Positions 1 through 11,646 of a stretch of DNA of 64,000 nucleotides are shown here, piece after piece (position 1 is the stretch's first letter; each line of letters begins with the position of its first letter). The stretch comes from Ideonella_A sakaiensis_A (GTDB lineage: Bacteria > Pseudomonadota > Gammaproteobacteria > Burkholderiales > Burkholderiaceae_C), in assembly GCF_048320135.1 (NCBI RefSeq), contig NZ_CP182947.1:310001-374000 (forward strand). The letters run 5' to 3'. The translations under genes and the position numbers were made by a program. The notes beneath the pieces are model-generated. The model ran no database searches. It was not told where the DNA came from and worked only from the letters and a program-made list of their open reading frames with translations.

Positions 1-1544
1 CGCGCCAGCCAGGGTTTGAGCTTGCCTTCGGTCTGCACCTTTTCCTGCAGTGCGCGCAGCGCCTGCAGCCGTGCGGCCAGTTCCGACTGGCGGGTGCTTT
101 CGCTGTTCGCGGCCTGCTGCCGCTCGCGCCGCGCTTCCTCGAGCTGCGGCAGCTGCTCGCTCATCTCGTGCAAGCGGGCATCGGCCAGTTCGGCGGTCTC
201 GTCAGCCTCGCGCGACTGCTCGCGCAATGCATCGAGCCGCTGCTGGTCCGGCGCAGCCAGCTGCCGCTGCTCGGCGCTCAGCCGCTCGTGGCGCTGGCGC
301 AGCTGGCGCAGCTGGTCGTCGATGTTGCGGCTCTCGGCGGCGAGCACCTGGATCTGCTGCTGCACCGCGGCGACCTGGCCGCGCTGCTCGTTGACGCGGG
401 CCTGCGCGGTGCGCAGCGCGGTATCGATCTCCGGCAGCCGCTCGGCCTGGTGTTCGGCCTGGCCGGCCAGCACCTCGCCCTGCTCCTCGGCGGCGGCAAT
501 CTGCTCAGCGATCCGTTCGAGCTCGGCGCGGGCATCGGCCTCGCGCGTTGCCCACTGCGCGCTGCGTTCGCCGAGTTCGGCCAGCCGCTGCTCGGCGCGC
601 TGCCGGCCTTCGACGACATAACGGATTCGTTCCTCGAGCCGGCTGACCTCGAGTGAGGCCTCGGCGAGGCTGCCCTGCGCGGCATGCAGGCCGTCGCTGG
701 CCGCGTAATGCGCCTGGCGGATCGCCTCCAGTTCGGCTTCGCCGTGCCGCAGTTCGGCCATCCGCGCTTCCAGCGCATTGGTCGCGTCGAGCACCGCCTG
801 GGCGACGCGCTGCTGTTCGGCCGCCGCATCGCGGTGTTTCAGAAACCACAACTGGTGCAGCTTCAGGCTGCCGGCCTGCTGCAGTTCGCGGTAGCGGCTG
901 GCGACCTCGGCCTGCTTCTCGAGCTTGTCGAGGTTGTTGTTCAGCTCGCGCAGGATGTCCTCGACGCGGGTCAGGTTCTCGCGCGTGTCCTTCAGCCGGT
1001 GTTCGGTCTCGCGGCGCCGCTCCTTGTATTTGGAGACGCCGGCGGCTTCCTCGAGGAACAGCCGCAGCTCCTCGGGTTTGCTCTCGATGATGCGGCTGAT
1101 CGTGCCCTGACCGATGATCGCGTAGGCACGCGGCCCGAGGCCGGTGCCGAGAAACACATCCTGCACGTCGCGCCGACGCACCGGCTGGTTGTTGATGTAG
1201 TAGCTGCTGGTGCCGTCGCGGGTCAGCACCCGCTTGACGGCGATCTCGGCAAACTGGTTCCACTGGCCGCCGGCACGCGCATCCTCGTTGCTGAACACCA
1301 GCTCGACGCTGGCCCGGCTGGCCGGCTTGCGGCTGCCCGAGCCGTTGAAGATCACGTCCTGCATCGATTCGCCGCGCAGCTCGCTGGCTTTCGATTCGCC
1401 GAGCACCCAGCGCACCGCGTCCATGATGTTGGACTTGCCGCAACCGTTCGGACCGACAACACCGACCAGCTGGCCTGGCAGCTGGAAATGGGTCGGTTCG
1501 GCGAACGACTTGAAGCCGGACAGCTTGATGGAATTCAGCCGCAT
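1..1544 (-). CDS. smc: Chromosome segregation ATPase SMC, N-terminal part (runs off left edge)
   Basis: About 514 codons of the N-terminal half of SMC, the condensin ATPase that compacts and helps segregate the chromosome. The protein starts MRLNSIKLSGFKSFAEPT. Its Walker A loop GPNGCGKSN is at residues 31-39, followed by the SMC-typical stretch DAVRWVLGESKASELRG. From about residue 165 the sequence becomes a long Glu/Gln/Arg-rich coiled coil that continues to the window edge, so the hinge, second coiled coil and C-terminal signature/Walker B half lie outside. The ATG at 1544 fits the conserved N-terminus exactly; the ribosome site before it is weak. It is divergent from queF with about 190 bases between the two starts. 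Confidence 0.95.
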   Translation of the reverse strand, partial: MRLNSIKLSGFKSFAEPTHFQLPGQLVGVVGPNGCGKSNIMDAVRWVLGESKASELRGESMQDVIFNGSGSRKPASRASVELVFSNEDARAGGQWNQFAEIAVKRVLTRDGTSSYYINNQPVRRRDVQDVFLGTGLGPRAYAIIGQGTISRIIESKPEELRLFLEEAAGVSKYKERRRETEHRLKDTRENLTRVEDILRELNNNLDKLEKQAEVASRYRELQQAGSLKLHQLWFLKHRDAAAEQQRVAQAVLDATNALEARMAELRHGEAELEAIRQAHYAASDGLHAAQGSLAEASLEVSRLEERIRYVVEGRQRAEQRLAELGERSAQWATREADARAELERIAEQIAAAEEQGEVLAGQAEHQAERLPEIDTALRTAQARVNEQRGQVAAVQQQIQVLAAESRNIDDQLRQLRQRHERLSAEQRQLAAPDQQRLDALREQSREADETAELADARLHEMSEQLPQLEEARRERQQAANSESTRQSELAARLQALRALQEKVQTEGKLKPWLA

Positions 1545-1732
1545 GGACAGGGAACAGGCTCGGGCGGGGCCCGATCGCTTGCCTGGTGAAGGCCTCTAAG
1601 TGATTGATTTGATTGAGATTTGCCGCGCGTGAGCGGGTCTCGACAGGGCCTGGATGATAACATCGCCGCACCCTGCACCGCCGCCGCAGCGCCAGCGCGC
1701 GCCGGCCGGACGCCCCACTACAGACTCATCCG

Positions 1733-2221
1733 ATGGCCAAGAAAAATCCGCCCGCCGAACAAGCAGCAATCAAGACCGGCAGCCGCGCCAAGCCGGCAAA
1801 CCCACCGTCGGTGCCGAGCAAGCACCTCGATGTCTTTCCGAATCCGGCCGCCGGCCGCGACTACCTGATCCAGTTCCAGATTCCCGAATTCACCTGCCAT
1901 TGCCCGCTGACCGGGCAGCCGGATTTTGCGCATTTCACGATCGACATGATTGCCGATGAGCTGTGCATCGAGCTGAAAAGCCTGAAGATGTACATGTGGA
2001 GCTACCGCGACGAGGGCGCCTTCCACGAGGCGGTCACGAATGCGATCGTCGATGACATGGTGGCCGTCAGTTCGCCGCGCTTTCTGCGCATCACCGCGAA
2101 GTGGTATGTGCGCGGCGGCATCTATACCAATGTGGTCGCCGAATACCGCAAGCCGGGCTGGCAGCCGCCGCCGCCGGTCCATCTGCCGAGCCTGCCGACG
2201 CAGCAGACCGGTTTGCTGTGA
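1733..2221 (+). CDS. queF: NADPH-dependent 7-cyano-7-deazaguanine reductase QueF (short form)
   Basis: 162 residues. QueF reduces preQ0 to preQ1 with NADPH, a late step of queuosine tRNA modification in the cytoplasm. The short unimodular type is recognised by CPLTGQPDFA, where Cys57 would form the thioimide with the nitrile and Asp64 is the proton donor, and by the QueF motif ELKSLKMY at about 80-87. The first 30 residues are Lys/Pro-rich and not conserved. No preQ1 riboswitch is evident upstream. The stop is 21 bases before dapC, so the two are probably co-transcribed although their pathways are unrelated. Confidence 0.95.
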   Translation: MAKKNPPAEQAAIKTGSRAKPANPPSVPSKHLDVFPNPAAGRDYLIQFQIPEFTCHCPLTGQPDFAHFTIDMIADELCIELKSLKMYMWSYRDEGAFHEAVTNAIVDDMVAVSSPRFLRITAKWYVRGGIYTNVVAEYRKPGWQPPPPVHLPSLPTQQTGLL

Positions 2222-2242
2222 CCGGCCAACGATAATCGGCCG

Positions 2243-3445
2243 ATGAATCCGCTGCTTGCCAGGCTGCATCCCTATCCGTTCGAGCGGCTGCGCGAACTGA
2301 CCCGGGATATCAAGCCGAACCCCGATTTTTCGCCGATCAGCCTCGGCATCGGCGAACCCCGCCATCCGACGCCGGCGCTGATCGAGCAGGCCATCGTCGG
2401 CAACCTGAACGGTCTGTCGAGTTATCCGGCGACCGCCGGCGAACCGGCGCTGCGCCGCGCGATTACCGACTGGGTGCAACGCCGCTATGCGCTGCAGATC
2501 GACTGGCAGACGCAGGTCTTGCCGGTCAACGGCTCGCGCGAGGCACTGTTTGCATTGGCGCAGACGGTGATCGATCCGGGGCGCGAGGATCCGATCGTCG
2601 TCTGCCCGAATCCGTTCTATCAGATCTACGAGGGCGCGGCGCTGCTGGCCGGCGCCCGCACGGTCTTCGTCGCGAGCGATCCGCAGCGCAATTTCGCCGC
2701 CGACTGGTCGTCGGTGTCGGAATCGACCTGGCGCAATACGCAGTTGCTGTATGTCTGCTCGCCAGGCAACCCGACCGGCGCGGTGATGCCGCTCGACGAA
2801 TGGCGCACGCTGTTCGAGCTGTCGGACCGCTACGGCTTCGTGATTGCGTCGGACGAGTGTTATTCGGAGATCTATTTCCGCGACGAACCGCCGCTTGGCT
2901 CGCTGCAGGCGGCAGCGGCACTCGGCCGCAATGACTTCTCGCGACTGATTGCCTTCACCAGCCTGTCGAAGCGCTCCAATGTGCCGGGCATGCGTTCCGG
3001 TTTTGTCGCCGGCGACGCCGCCATCCTCGCGAAATTCCTGCTCTACCGCACCTATCACGGCAGCGCGATGGGCCCGGTCGTGCAGAAGGCGAGCATCGCC
3101 GCATGGAACGACGAGGACCATGTCGTCGCGAACCGCCAGCAATACCGCGACAAGTTTGCGCAGGTGACGCCGGTGATCGGCGAGGTGATGGACGTGGCGC
3201 TGCCGGATGCCGGCTTCTACCTCTGGCCGGCGCTGCCACCGAGCTGGCCGGCCGGCGACGACGTCGGCTTCGCGCTCGCACTGCTCGCTCAATACAATGT
3301 CGCGGTATTGCCCGGCAGCCTGCTGGCGCGTCAGGTCGACGGACACAATCCGGGACAGGGCCGGATCCGGCTGGCGCTGGTCGCGCCGGTCGCCGAATGC
3401 CTGGAGGCGGCGCAGCGGATTGCCGCCTTCGTGCGCGCCATCTGA
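2243..3445 (+). CDS. dapC: N-succinyldiaminopimelate aminotransferase DapC
   Basis: 400 residues, a fold-type I PLP aminotransferase. DapC converts N-succinyl-2-amino-6-ketopimelate and glutamate to N-succinyl-LL-diaminopimelate in the succinylase branch of lysine/peptidoglycan synthesis. Visible landmarks are PGNPTG (Asn176), SDECYSE (Asp204, Tyr207) and SLSKRSNVPGMRSGF with the PLP lysine at 243. The class is shared by many aminotransferases. The DapC call rests on the MNPLLxxLxPYPFERL N-terminus typical of proteobacterial DapC and on the immediate neighbourhood of dapD and dapE. Confidence 0.93.
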   Translation: MNPLLARLHPYPFERLRELTRDIKPNPDFSPISLGIGEPRHPTPALIEQAIVGNLNGLSSYPATAGEPALRRAITDWVQRRYALQIDWQTQVLPVNGSREALFALAQTVIDPGREDPIVVCPNPFYQIYEGAALLAGARTVFVASDPQRNFAADWSSVSESTWRNTQLLYVCSPGNPTGAVMPLDEWRTLFELSDRYGFVIASDECYSEIYFRDEPPLGSLQAAAALGRNDFSRLIAFTSLSKRSNVPGMRSGFVAGDAAILAKFLLYRTYHGSAMGPVVQKASIAAWNDEDHVVANRQQYRDKFAQVTPVIGEVMDVALPDAGFYLWPALPPSWPAGDDVGFALALLAQYNVAVLPGSLLARQVDGHNPGQGRIRLALVAPVAECLEAAQRIAAFVRAI

Positions 3446-3553
3446 CAACACCTTGTCGGCCCGTCTTTTCCAACGATCGAAGCGAACCGTTCGCGTTTTC
3501 AATCCCTTGACGTGCGTCGAACGATGCCGCGCGTCGCAACCGCCCTTTCCACC

Positions 3554-4375
<822 letters not shown>

Positions 4376-4423
4376 AGCTCTCCGGCTCCGCAGCGGAGCG
4401 GTGGCGGTCTGAAAGGAAACACG

Positions 4424-5611
4424 ATGAGCGGTGGAAATCTGGAACGGGTTCTGCGCCTGATGGCGGAAAAGGGGGCGTCCGACGTCCACCTGTCGGCGGC
4501 GACGCCGATCCTGATCAAGATCAACGGGCAGATCCTGCAATTGAGCGACCAGCCGCTGACGCCGGCGCAGCCGCGCCAGCTGCTGGCCGAACTGCTGACG
4601 CCGCGCCAGCTCGAGGAGCTCGACGATACCGGCGAACTGAACGTCGGTGTCGGCCTGACCGGCGTCGGCAGCTTCCGCTTCAGCGCCTTCAAGCAGCGTG
4701 GCACCGTCGCCGCGGTGATCCGCTGCATTCCGCACGAGATCCCGGGCCTCGATACCCTCGGCGTGCCACCGATCCTGAACAACCTGATCCTCGAAAAACG
4801 CGGCCTGATTCTGATGGTCGGCGCGACCGGCACTGGCAAGAGCACGACGCTCGCAGCGATGCTCGAGCGCCGCAATACGATGCTGGCCGGCCACATCCTG
4901 ACGATCGAGGACCCGATCGAATTCCTGTTCTCGAACAAGAAGTCGGTCGTCAACCAGCGCGAGGTCGGCCGCGATACCGCATCGCTGCAGATCGGCCTGA
5001 AAAATGCGCTGCGCCAGGCGCCGGACTGCATCCTGATCGGCGAGATCCGGGATCGCGAGACGATGACCTCGGCGATCTCTTACGCGCTGTCCGGCCACCT
5101 CGTCGTCTCGACGATGCACGCGAACAACAGCTACCACGCGCTCGGCCGGATCCTGTCGTTCTATTCGCCGGAGGCCCGGCCGGCGCTGCTGTCGGACCTC
5201 GCCGCCGGCCTGCGTGCGATCGTCTCGCAGCGCCTCGTGCGCGCGGTTTCCGGCGGCCGGGTGCCGGCGGTCGAGGTGATGCTCAATACCAAGCTCGTCA
5301 GCGACCTGATCGAGCAGTCCGATTTCACCGGCGTGCGCGAGGCGATGGAGAAATCGATGGCCGAAGGTTCGCAGACCTTCGAGCAGGATCTGGCGCGGAT
5401 GATCACCGCCGGCATGATCACCCGTGACGAAGGCCTCGCCTATGCCGATTCGCCGACCAACCTGATGTGGCGGCTGCAGAACGACATGGCGCCGGTTTCG
5501 CGGCTGCAGACGCCGAAGAAGGAAGAACCTGACGACATGCCGAGCTTCACCGAAATCACGCTCGACGTGCGCCCGGAAGAACCGGCGAAGCGTCCGGCCG
5601 GCGTGCGCTGA
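4424..5611 (+). CDS. pilU: Type IV pilus retraction ATPase PilU
   Basis: 395 residues, a PilT/PilU-subfamily hexameric ATPase that powers pilus retraction at the inner membrane. Walker A GATGTGKST is at 133-141, the Asp box TIEDPIEF at 160-167, Walker B DCILIGEIRD at 201-210 and the His box STMHANNSYHAL at 229-240. PilU is preferred over PilT because of the long C-terminal tail after about residue 345 and the PilU-like AEKGASDVHLSAATPILIKINGQ start. It sits between dapD and dapE, 48 bases after dapD and 16 before dapE, with no pilT in view. Its tail is Glu/Lys-rich and poorly conserved. Confidence 0.9.
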   Translation: MSGGNLERVLRLMAEKGASDVHLSAATPILIKINGQILQLSDQPLTPAQPRQLLAELLTPRQLEELDDTGELNVGVGLTGVGSFRFSAFKQRGTVAAVIRCIPHEIPGLDTLGVPPILNNLILEKRGLILMVGATGTGKSTTLAAMLERRNTMLAGHILTIEDPIEFLFSNKKSVVNQREVGRDTASLQIGLKNALRQAPDCILIGEIRDRETMTSAISYALSGHLVVSTMHANNSYHALGRILSFYSPEARPALLSDLAAGLRAIVSQRLVRAVSGGRVPAVEVMLNTKLVSDLIEQSDFTGVREAMEKSMAEGSQTFEQDLARMITAGMITRDEGLAYADSPTNLMWRLQNDMAPVSRLQTPKKEEPDDMPSFTEITLDVRPEEPAKRPAGVR

Positions 5612-5627
5612 ATCAAGTTTTCACACG

Positions 5628-6794
5628 ATGTCGACGACCCTGCACCTGACCGAACAACTGATCGCTGCGGCGTCGGTGACGCCGCGCGATGCCGGCTGCC
5701 AGGCGCTGATCACGCAGCGCCTGCAGGCGATCGGCTTCGACTGCGTGCCGTTGCAGTTCGGCGACGGCGAGCAGACGGTCAGCAACCTGTGGGCGATCCG
5801 CCGTGGCCAGTCGGAAGCTGCGCCGGTGCTGGTTTTTGCCGGTCACACCGACGTCGTGCCGACCGGGCCGCTCGAACTCTGGCACAGCGACCCGTTCGTG
5901 CCGACGCACCGCAACGGCCAGTTGTACGGCCGCGGCGCGGCCGACATGAAGACTTCGCTGGCGGCGATGGTCGTCGCCGCCGAGGAATTTGTCGCCGCCG
6001 CGCCGGACCATGCCGGCTCGATCGCCTTTTTGCTGACCAGCGACGAGGAAGGTCCTGCCGTCGACGGCACCGTGAGGGTCTGCCAGTGGCTGCAGCAGCA
6101 AGGCCAGCGGCTCGACGCCTGCATCGTCGGCGAACCGACCTCGGTCGACCAGATCGGCGACATGATCAAGAACGGCCGCCGCGGCTCGCTATCGGGCAAA
6201 TTGCGGATCAAGGGACTGCAAGGCCACATCGCCTACCCGCACCTCGCGCGCAACCCGATCCACCTCGCGGCGCCGGCGCTGGCCGAACTGGCCGCCGTCG
6301 TCTGGGACGAAGGCAACGAGTATTTCCCGCCGACCTCGTGGCAGATGTCGAACATCCATGCCGGCACCGGCGCCGGCAATGTGATTCCCGGCGAACTGGC
6401 GATCGATTTCAATTTCCGCTTCAGCACCGCATCGACGCCCGATGGCCTGAAGACCCGTTTGCAGGATGTGCTCGACCGCCACGGCCTGACCACCGAAATC
6501 GACTGGACGCTCGGCGGCGAGCCGTTCCTGACGCCGGTCGGCCCGCTGACCGATGCGCTGCGCAACGCGATTGCGAAAGAGACCGGCATCGCGCCGACGC
6601 TGTCGACGACCGGCGGCACGTCGGACGGCCGCTTCATTGCGAAAATCTGCGCCCAGGTCGTGGAATTCGGACCGATCAATGCGAGCATCCATCAGATCGA
6701 CGAACATGTACGGGTTGCCGACATCGACGTGCTGAAAAACATCTACCGCCAGACCCTCGAGAATTTCTGCGCTGAAGCGCCGACGACCAGCTGA
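5628..6794 (+). CDS. dapE: Succinyl-diaminopimelate desuccinylase DapE
   Basis: 388 residues, a di-zinc M20-family hydrolase releasing LL-diaminopimelate and succinate. Metal and catalytic motifs are AGHTDVVPTG (His73), GRGAADMKTS (Asp106) and TSDEEGPAVDGT (Glu140/141), with TGGTSDGRF and the late His in the INASIHQIDE segment also present. The annotated start follows pilU by 16 bases. Its TGA overlaps the prmB ATG by one base (TGATG at 6792), which implies translational coupling. Confidence 0.95.
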   Translation: MSTTLHLTEQLIAAASVTPRDAGCQALITQRLQAIGFDCVPLQFGDGEQTVSNLWAIRRGQSEAAPVLVFAGHTDVVPTGPLELWHSDPFVPTHRNGQLYGRGAADMKTSLAAMVVAAEEFVAAAPDHAGSIAFLLTSDEEGPAVDGTVRVCQWLQQQGQRLDACIVGEPTSVDQIGDMIKNGRRGSLSGKLRIKGLQGHIAYPHLARNPIHLAAPALAELAAVVWDEGNEYFPPTSWQMSNIHAGTGAGNVIPGELAIDFNFRFSTASTPDGLKTRLQDVLDRHGLTTEIDWTLGGEPFLTPVGPLTDALRNAIAKETGIAPTLSTTGGTSDGRFIAKICAQVVEFGPINASIHQIDEHVRVADIDVLKNIYRQTLENFCAEAPTTS

Positions 6795-7692
6795 TGACAT
6801 TGATCGACCTGATTTCCGCGCAAAGCGCCCGCCTCAGACAGGCGGGCGTTTCATTTGGGCATGGCACCACGAATGCCTTCGACGAAGCCGCCTGGCTGGT
6901 GTTGTGGTCGCTCGGCCTCGACCTCGATGCGCTCGAGGCGCGTGCGAACAACGAGATTGGCGCCGAGCAGCAGGCAAAGGCCGAAGCACTGGTCACCCGC
7001 CGCATCGAGACCCGGCTGCCTGCGGCCTACCTGACTCGCGAGGCCTGGCTGCAGAACGTGCCCTTCTACATCGACGAGCGCAGCATCGTGCCGCGTTCGT
7101 TCATCGCCGAACTGCTGGCCGACGGCGAACAGACCGGCATCCTCGACGCCTGGTTGTCGGACCAGACCCGCCACGTGCTCGACCTGTGCACCGGCAACGG
7201 CAGCCTCGCGGTGATTGCCGCGATGGCCTATCCGGAAATCAGCGTCGACGCCGCCGACATCGACGACGCCGCGCTGGAGATTGCGCGCATCAATGTCGAG
7301 CGCCACCAGATGGACAAGCGGATCCGCGTGCTGAAGTCGGATCTGTTCGAGCAGATCGATGGACGCTACGACCTGATCGTCTGCAATCCGCCGTATGTGA
7401 ACAGCCAGAGCATGACCGAACTGCCGGCCGAATACCGGTATGAGCCCACACTCGCACTGGCCGGCGGCGACGACGGCATGGACCTGGTGCGACGCATCAT
7501 CGACGGTGCGCCGGCGCGGCTCAACGACGGCGGCGTGCTGGTGCTCGAGATCGGCAACGAGCGCGGCTTTTTCGAACAGGCCTTTCCGCGCCTCGAAGCG
7601 GCCTGGCTGGAAACCAGCGCCGGCGACGACCAGGTGCTGCTGCTGACGAAGGATGCGTTGCAGCGCCGCGCGAAGCCAGCCGGAGCGCGCCG

Positions 7693-7696
<4 letters not shown>
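6794..7696 (+). CDS. prmB: Ribosomal protein L3 N5-glutamine methyltransferase PrmB
   Basis: 300 residues. PrmB methylates a glutamine in 50S protein L3 using S-adenosylmethionine. The SAM-binding motif VLDLCTGNGSLAV is at about 128-140 and the glutamine-methyltransferase signature NPPY at 198-201. The N-terminal helical domain and the PFYIDERSIVPRSFIAEL segment distinguish PrmB from the release-factor enzyme PrmC. It is coupled to dapE by one base and to the following ABC-F gene by a 4-base ATGA overlap. Confidence 0.93.
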
Positions 7697-9679
<1,983 letters not shown>

Positions 9680-9681
<2 letters not shown>

Positions 9682-9724
9682 GCTGGCGACAAGCTTCGAC
9701 CCCAGCTCGGGCATGGTTTTTTAT
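9680..9724 (+). terminator. Possible terminator after the ABC-F gene
   Basis: A 7-base inverted repeat (GAGCTGG at 9680-9686 and CCAGCTC at 9702-9708) begins at the stop codon and is followed by a six-T run at 9717-9722. The T-run is 8 bases beyond the stem, so this is a weak call. Confidence 0.35.
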
Positions 9725-9752
9725 ATTGCGCGCAATCGAATTGCCCGCAATT
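9725..9752. promoter_or_regulatory. Tandem palindromic operator before ohrR (probable OhrR site)
   Basis: Two palindromes lie 2 bases apart just upstream of ohrR: ATTGCGCGCAAT at 9725-9736 (perfect) and AATTGCCCGCAATT at 9739-9752 (perfect 6-base arms). They lie in an AT-rich patch 15 bases before the ATG. OhrR proteins repress their own promoter through AT-rich palindromes, so these are the obvious candidate sites. Both share the ATTGC/GCAAT half-sites. Confidence 0.7.
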
Positions 9753-9766
9753 GATAAACTGGCGCC

Positions 9767-10273
9767 ATGTCATCGACGTCACGCCAGCACGCCAGCGAAC
9801 AGCGCAACCACCTTGCGCTCGACCGCCAGCTCTGTTTTGCGTTGTATTCGAGTTCGCTCGCGATGACCCGGCTCTACAAGCCGCTGCTCGAACCGCTCGG
9901 CCTGACCTACCCGCAATACCTGGTGCTGCTGGTGTTGTGGGAGGAAGACGACCAGTCGGTCGGCGCGCTCGGCGAAAAACTGTTCCTCGATTCCGGCACG
10001 CTGACGCCACTGCTGAAGCGGCTGCAGACGGCCGGCTGGGTCGAGCGCAGCCGCGCGGCCGACGACGAGCGCCGCGTCCAGGTGCGGCTGACGCCGGCCG
10101 GCCGTGCGCTGCGCGATCAGGCCAGCCCGCTGCCGCCTAAGGTTTTTGCCGCAACCGGCTGTGCCGCCGCCGAATTGACCACCCTCACCCACTCGCTGCA
10201 GGAACTGCGCAACCGCCTGCGTGCGGCCGCCGACAGTCCCGACACCGAATCCGTTTCCCCACCCACCCTCTGA
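9767..10273 (+). CDS. ohrR: Organic-peroxide-sensing MarR-family repressor OhrR
   Basis: 168 residues. OhrR is a dimeric MarR-type repressor that releases DNA when a conserved cysteine is oxidised by organic hydroperoxides. The reactive cysteine is in LDRQLCFALYSSS (Cys23), followed by the typical MTRLYKPLLEPLGLTYPQYLVLLVLWE. The winged helix covers about 65-110 (SGTLTPLLKRL, RRVQVRLTPAGR). A second cysteine at 132 suggests the two-cysteine type known from Xanthomonas. The ohr gene follows after 14 bases. Confidence 0.94.
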   Translation: MSSTSRQHASEQRNHLALDRQLCFALYSSSLAMTRLYKPLLEPLGLTYPQYLVLLVLWEEDDQSVGALGEKLFLDSGTLTPLLKRLQTAGWVERSRAADDERRVQVRLTPAGRALRDQASPLPPKVFAATGCAAAELTTLTHSLQELRNRLRAAADSPDTESVSPPTL

Positions 10274-10287
10274 ACAGGAGATACACG

Positions 10288-10713
10288 ATGGCCCTCGAGA
10301 AAGTCATTTACACCGCCCATGCCACGTCGACCGGCGGCCGTGCCGGAAGCAGCAAGTCGTCCGACGGCGCGCTCGAAGTCAAGCTGACGACGCCGAAGGA
10401 GCTCGGCGGCGACGGTGCCCACGGCACCAATCCCGAGCAGCTGTTTGCCGCCGGTTATTCGGCCTGCTTCATCGGTGCGCTGAAACACGTTGCCGCCGGC
10501 AAGAAGGTCAGCCTGCCGGCTGACACGTCGATCAAGGCCTCGGTCGGCATCGGCCCGATCCCGGCCGGCTTCGGCATCCAGGTGGCGATGGACGTCTCGA
10601 TCCCGGGCCTCGAGCGCAAGCAGGCCGAAGAGCTGGTCGCAGCCGCCCACCAAGTCTGCCCGTACTCGAATGCGACCCGCGGCAACATCGACGTGACGCT
10701 GAACGTGGTCTGA
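10288..10713 (+). CDS. ohr: Organic hydroperoxide resistance peroxidase Ohr
   Basis: 141 residues, OsmC/Ohr fold. Ohr is a thiol peroxidase that reduces organic and fatty-acid hydroperoxides in the cytoplasm, recycled by lipoylated proteins. The catalytic pair is Cys60 (AAGYSACF) and Cys124 (HQVCPYSNATRGN), at exactly the positions seen in characterised Ohr. A good ribosome site (ACAGGAG) precedes the ATG. It is expected to be induced through OhrR. Confidence 0.96.
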   Translation: MALEKVIYTAHATSTGGRAGSSKSSDGALEVKLTTPKELGGDGAHGTNPEQLFAAGYSACFIGALKHVAAGKKVSLPADTSIKASVGIGPIPAGFGIQVAMDVSIPGLERKQAEELVAAAHQVCPYSNATRGNIDVTLNVV

Positions 10714-10725
10714 CGCAGCGGATCG

Positions 10726-10743
10726 GGGCCTGTGAACAGGCCC
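10726..10743. terminator. Bidirectional hairpin between ohr and a convergent GntR gene
   Basis: Perfect 7-base stem GGGCCTG / CAGGCCC with a TGAA loop between the convergent stops of ohr and the GntR regulator. It lacks a clear T-tract, but its placement fits a shared terminator. Confidence 0.5.
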
Positions 10744-11456
10744 TAGTCGGCAACGACGAACTCGGGATGCTTGCGCCGGATCTGTTCGACCTGGCTCAAG
10801 GTCCCCGACAAATGGCGGCGCAGCACCCTTTGGGCCTGCGCCGCATCACCTTTGGCGATCGCGTCGACGAGTTCGGTGTGGTCGCGAACAATCGCCTGCG
10901 CCTTGCCCTCGGCCGGCAGATGCAGACGTCGCAGCCGATCGAGATCACCGCTGATGCGGCGCACCATGTCCCACAGCTGACGCACGCCGGCGGCCTCGTA
11001 CATCTGCAGATGGAATCCGTGATCCAGCACTGAAAAACGCGGGATGTCGCGCGCCTGCAGCGCCGCGCGTTGTGCGGCGACGGTCGCGCGAAGTGCTTCG
11101 AGCAGAGCGGGGTCAGCATCGTCGGCGAGGTTGCTGACCACTTCGAGCTCGATCGCCAGGCGCAGAAAGTGCGCCTGCTTCACCGACGCCAGGCTGATCT
11201 GGCTGACCAGCGTCGCATGCTGCGGAAAGATGTCGATCAGCCCCTCTTCCCCGAGCCGCATCAGCGCGTCGCGCACTGGCGTCTGGCTGACGCCGAAACG
11301 AGCCGCCAGCTCGGCGCGCGACAACACCGTGCCAGGTGCCAGTTCGAGCGACAGGATCATCTGGCGAAGCCGCTCGAATACCTGCGGTGCCGCGTGGCGG
11401 GAACGATCCAGGCGCAGCGGCGGGCTCGCTTGGACGGGGCTGGACATCATGGCCAT
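10743..11456 (-). CDS. GntR-family transcriptional regulator, FCD domain
   Basis: 237 residues. The N-terminal winged helix spans about 25-95 (LSRAELAARFGVSQTPVRDALMRL), followed by an all-helical FCD ligand-binding domain (about 100-225) with the usual scattered metal-binding Asp/His residues. FCD regulators typically respond to organic or sugar acids. It is divergent from the IlvD/Edd-family dehydratase gene and TAXI-TRAP operon starting at 11647, so it is the likely regulator of that operon. The effector is unknown. Confidence 0.85.
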   Translation of the reverse strand: MAMMSSPVQASPPLRLDRSRHAAPQVFERLRQMILSLELAPGTVLSRAELAARFGVSQTPVRDALMRLGEEGLIDIFPQHATLVSQISLASVKQAHFLRLAIELEVVSNLADDADPALLEALRATVAAQRAALQARDIPRFSVLDHGFHLQMYEAAGVRQLWDMVRRISGDLDRLRRLHLPAEGKAQAIVRDHTELVDAIAKGDAAQAQRVLRRHLSGTLSQVEQIRRKHPEFVVAD

Positions 11457-11527
11457 CGGTAGGCTGAAAGCATCTCGTGCTGCCTATTGAACGGCCTGCC
11501 ACCGAGGCAGTCCATGGTAGTGACCCT

Positions 11528-11548
11528 AGTGACACACTAATGTATTAG
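11528..11548. promoter_or_regulatory. Candidate GntR operator in the divergent intergenic region
   Basis: Two overlapping palindromes: AGTG-ACA-CACT at 11528-11538 and CTAAT-GT-ATTAG at 11537-11548. They lie in the 190-base region between the GntR gene and the dehydratase gene. Short palindromes of this size are typical for FCD regulators. No footprint information is available. Confidence 0.45.
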
Positions 11549-11646
11549 CTGTTCAATGGGGGAATGAGTTCCTGCACAGCGCATCCGCCGACCGCGCCAG
11601 CGGCCGCTGCAACAACCACACCGCTGACCTGTCCGGAGCTGCAGCG

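Noticed and set aside
1545..1732. preQ1 riboswitch or tRNA in the smc-queF gap
   Set aside because: No preQ1 aptamer-like pseudoknot or cloverleaf could be drawn by eye.
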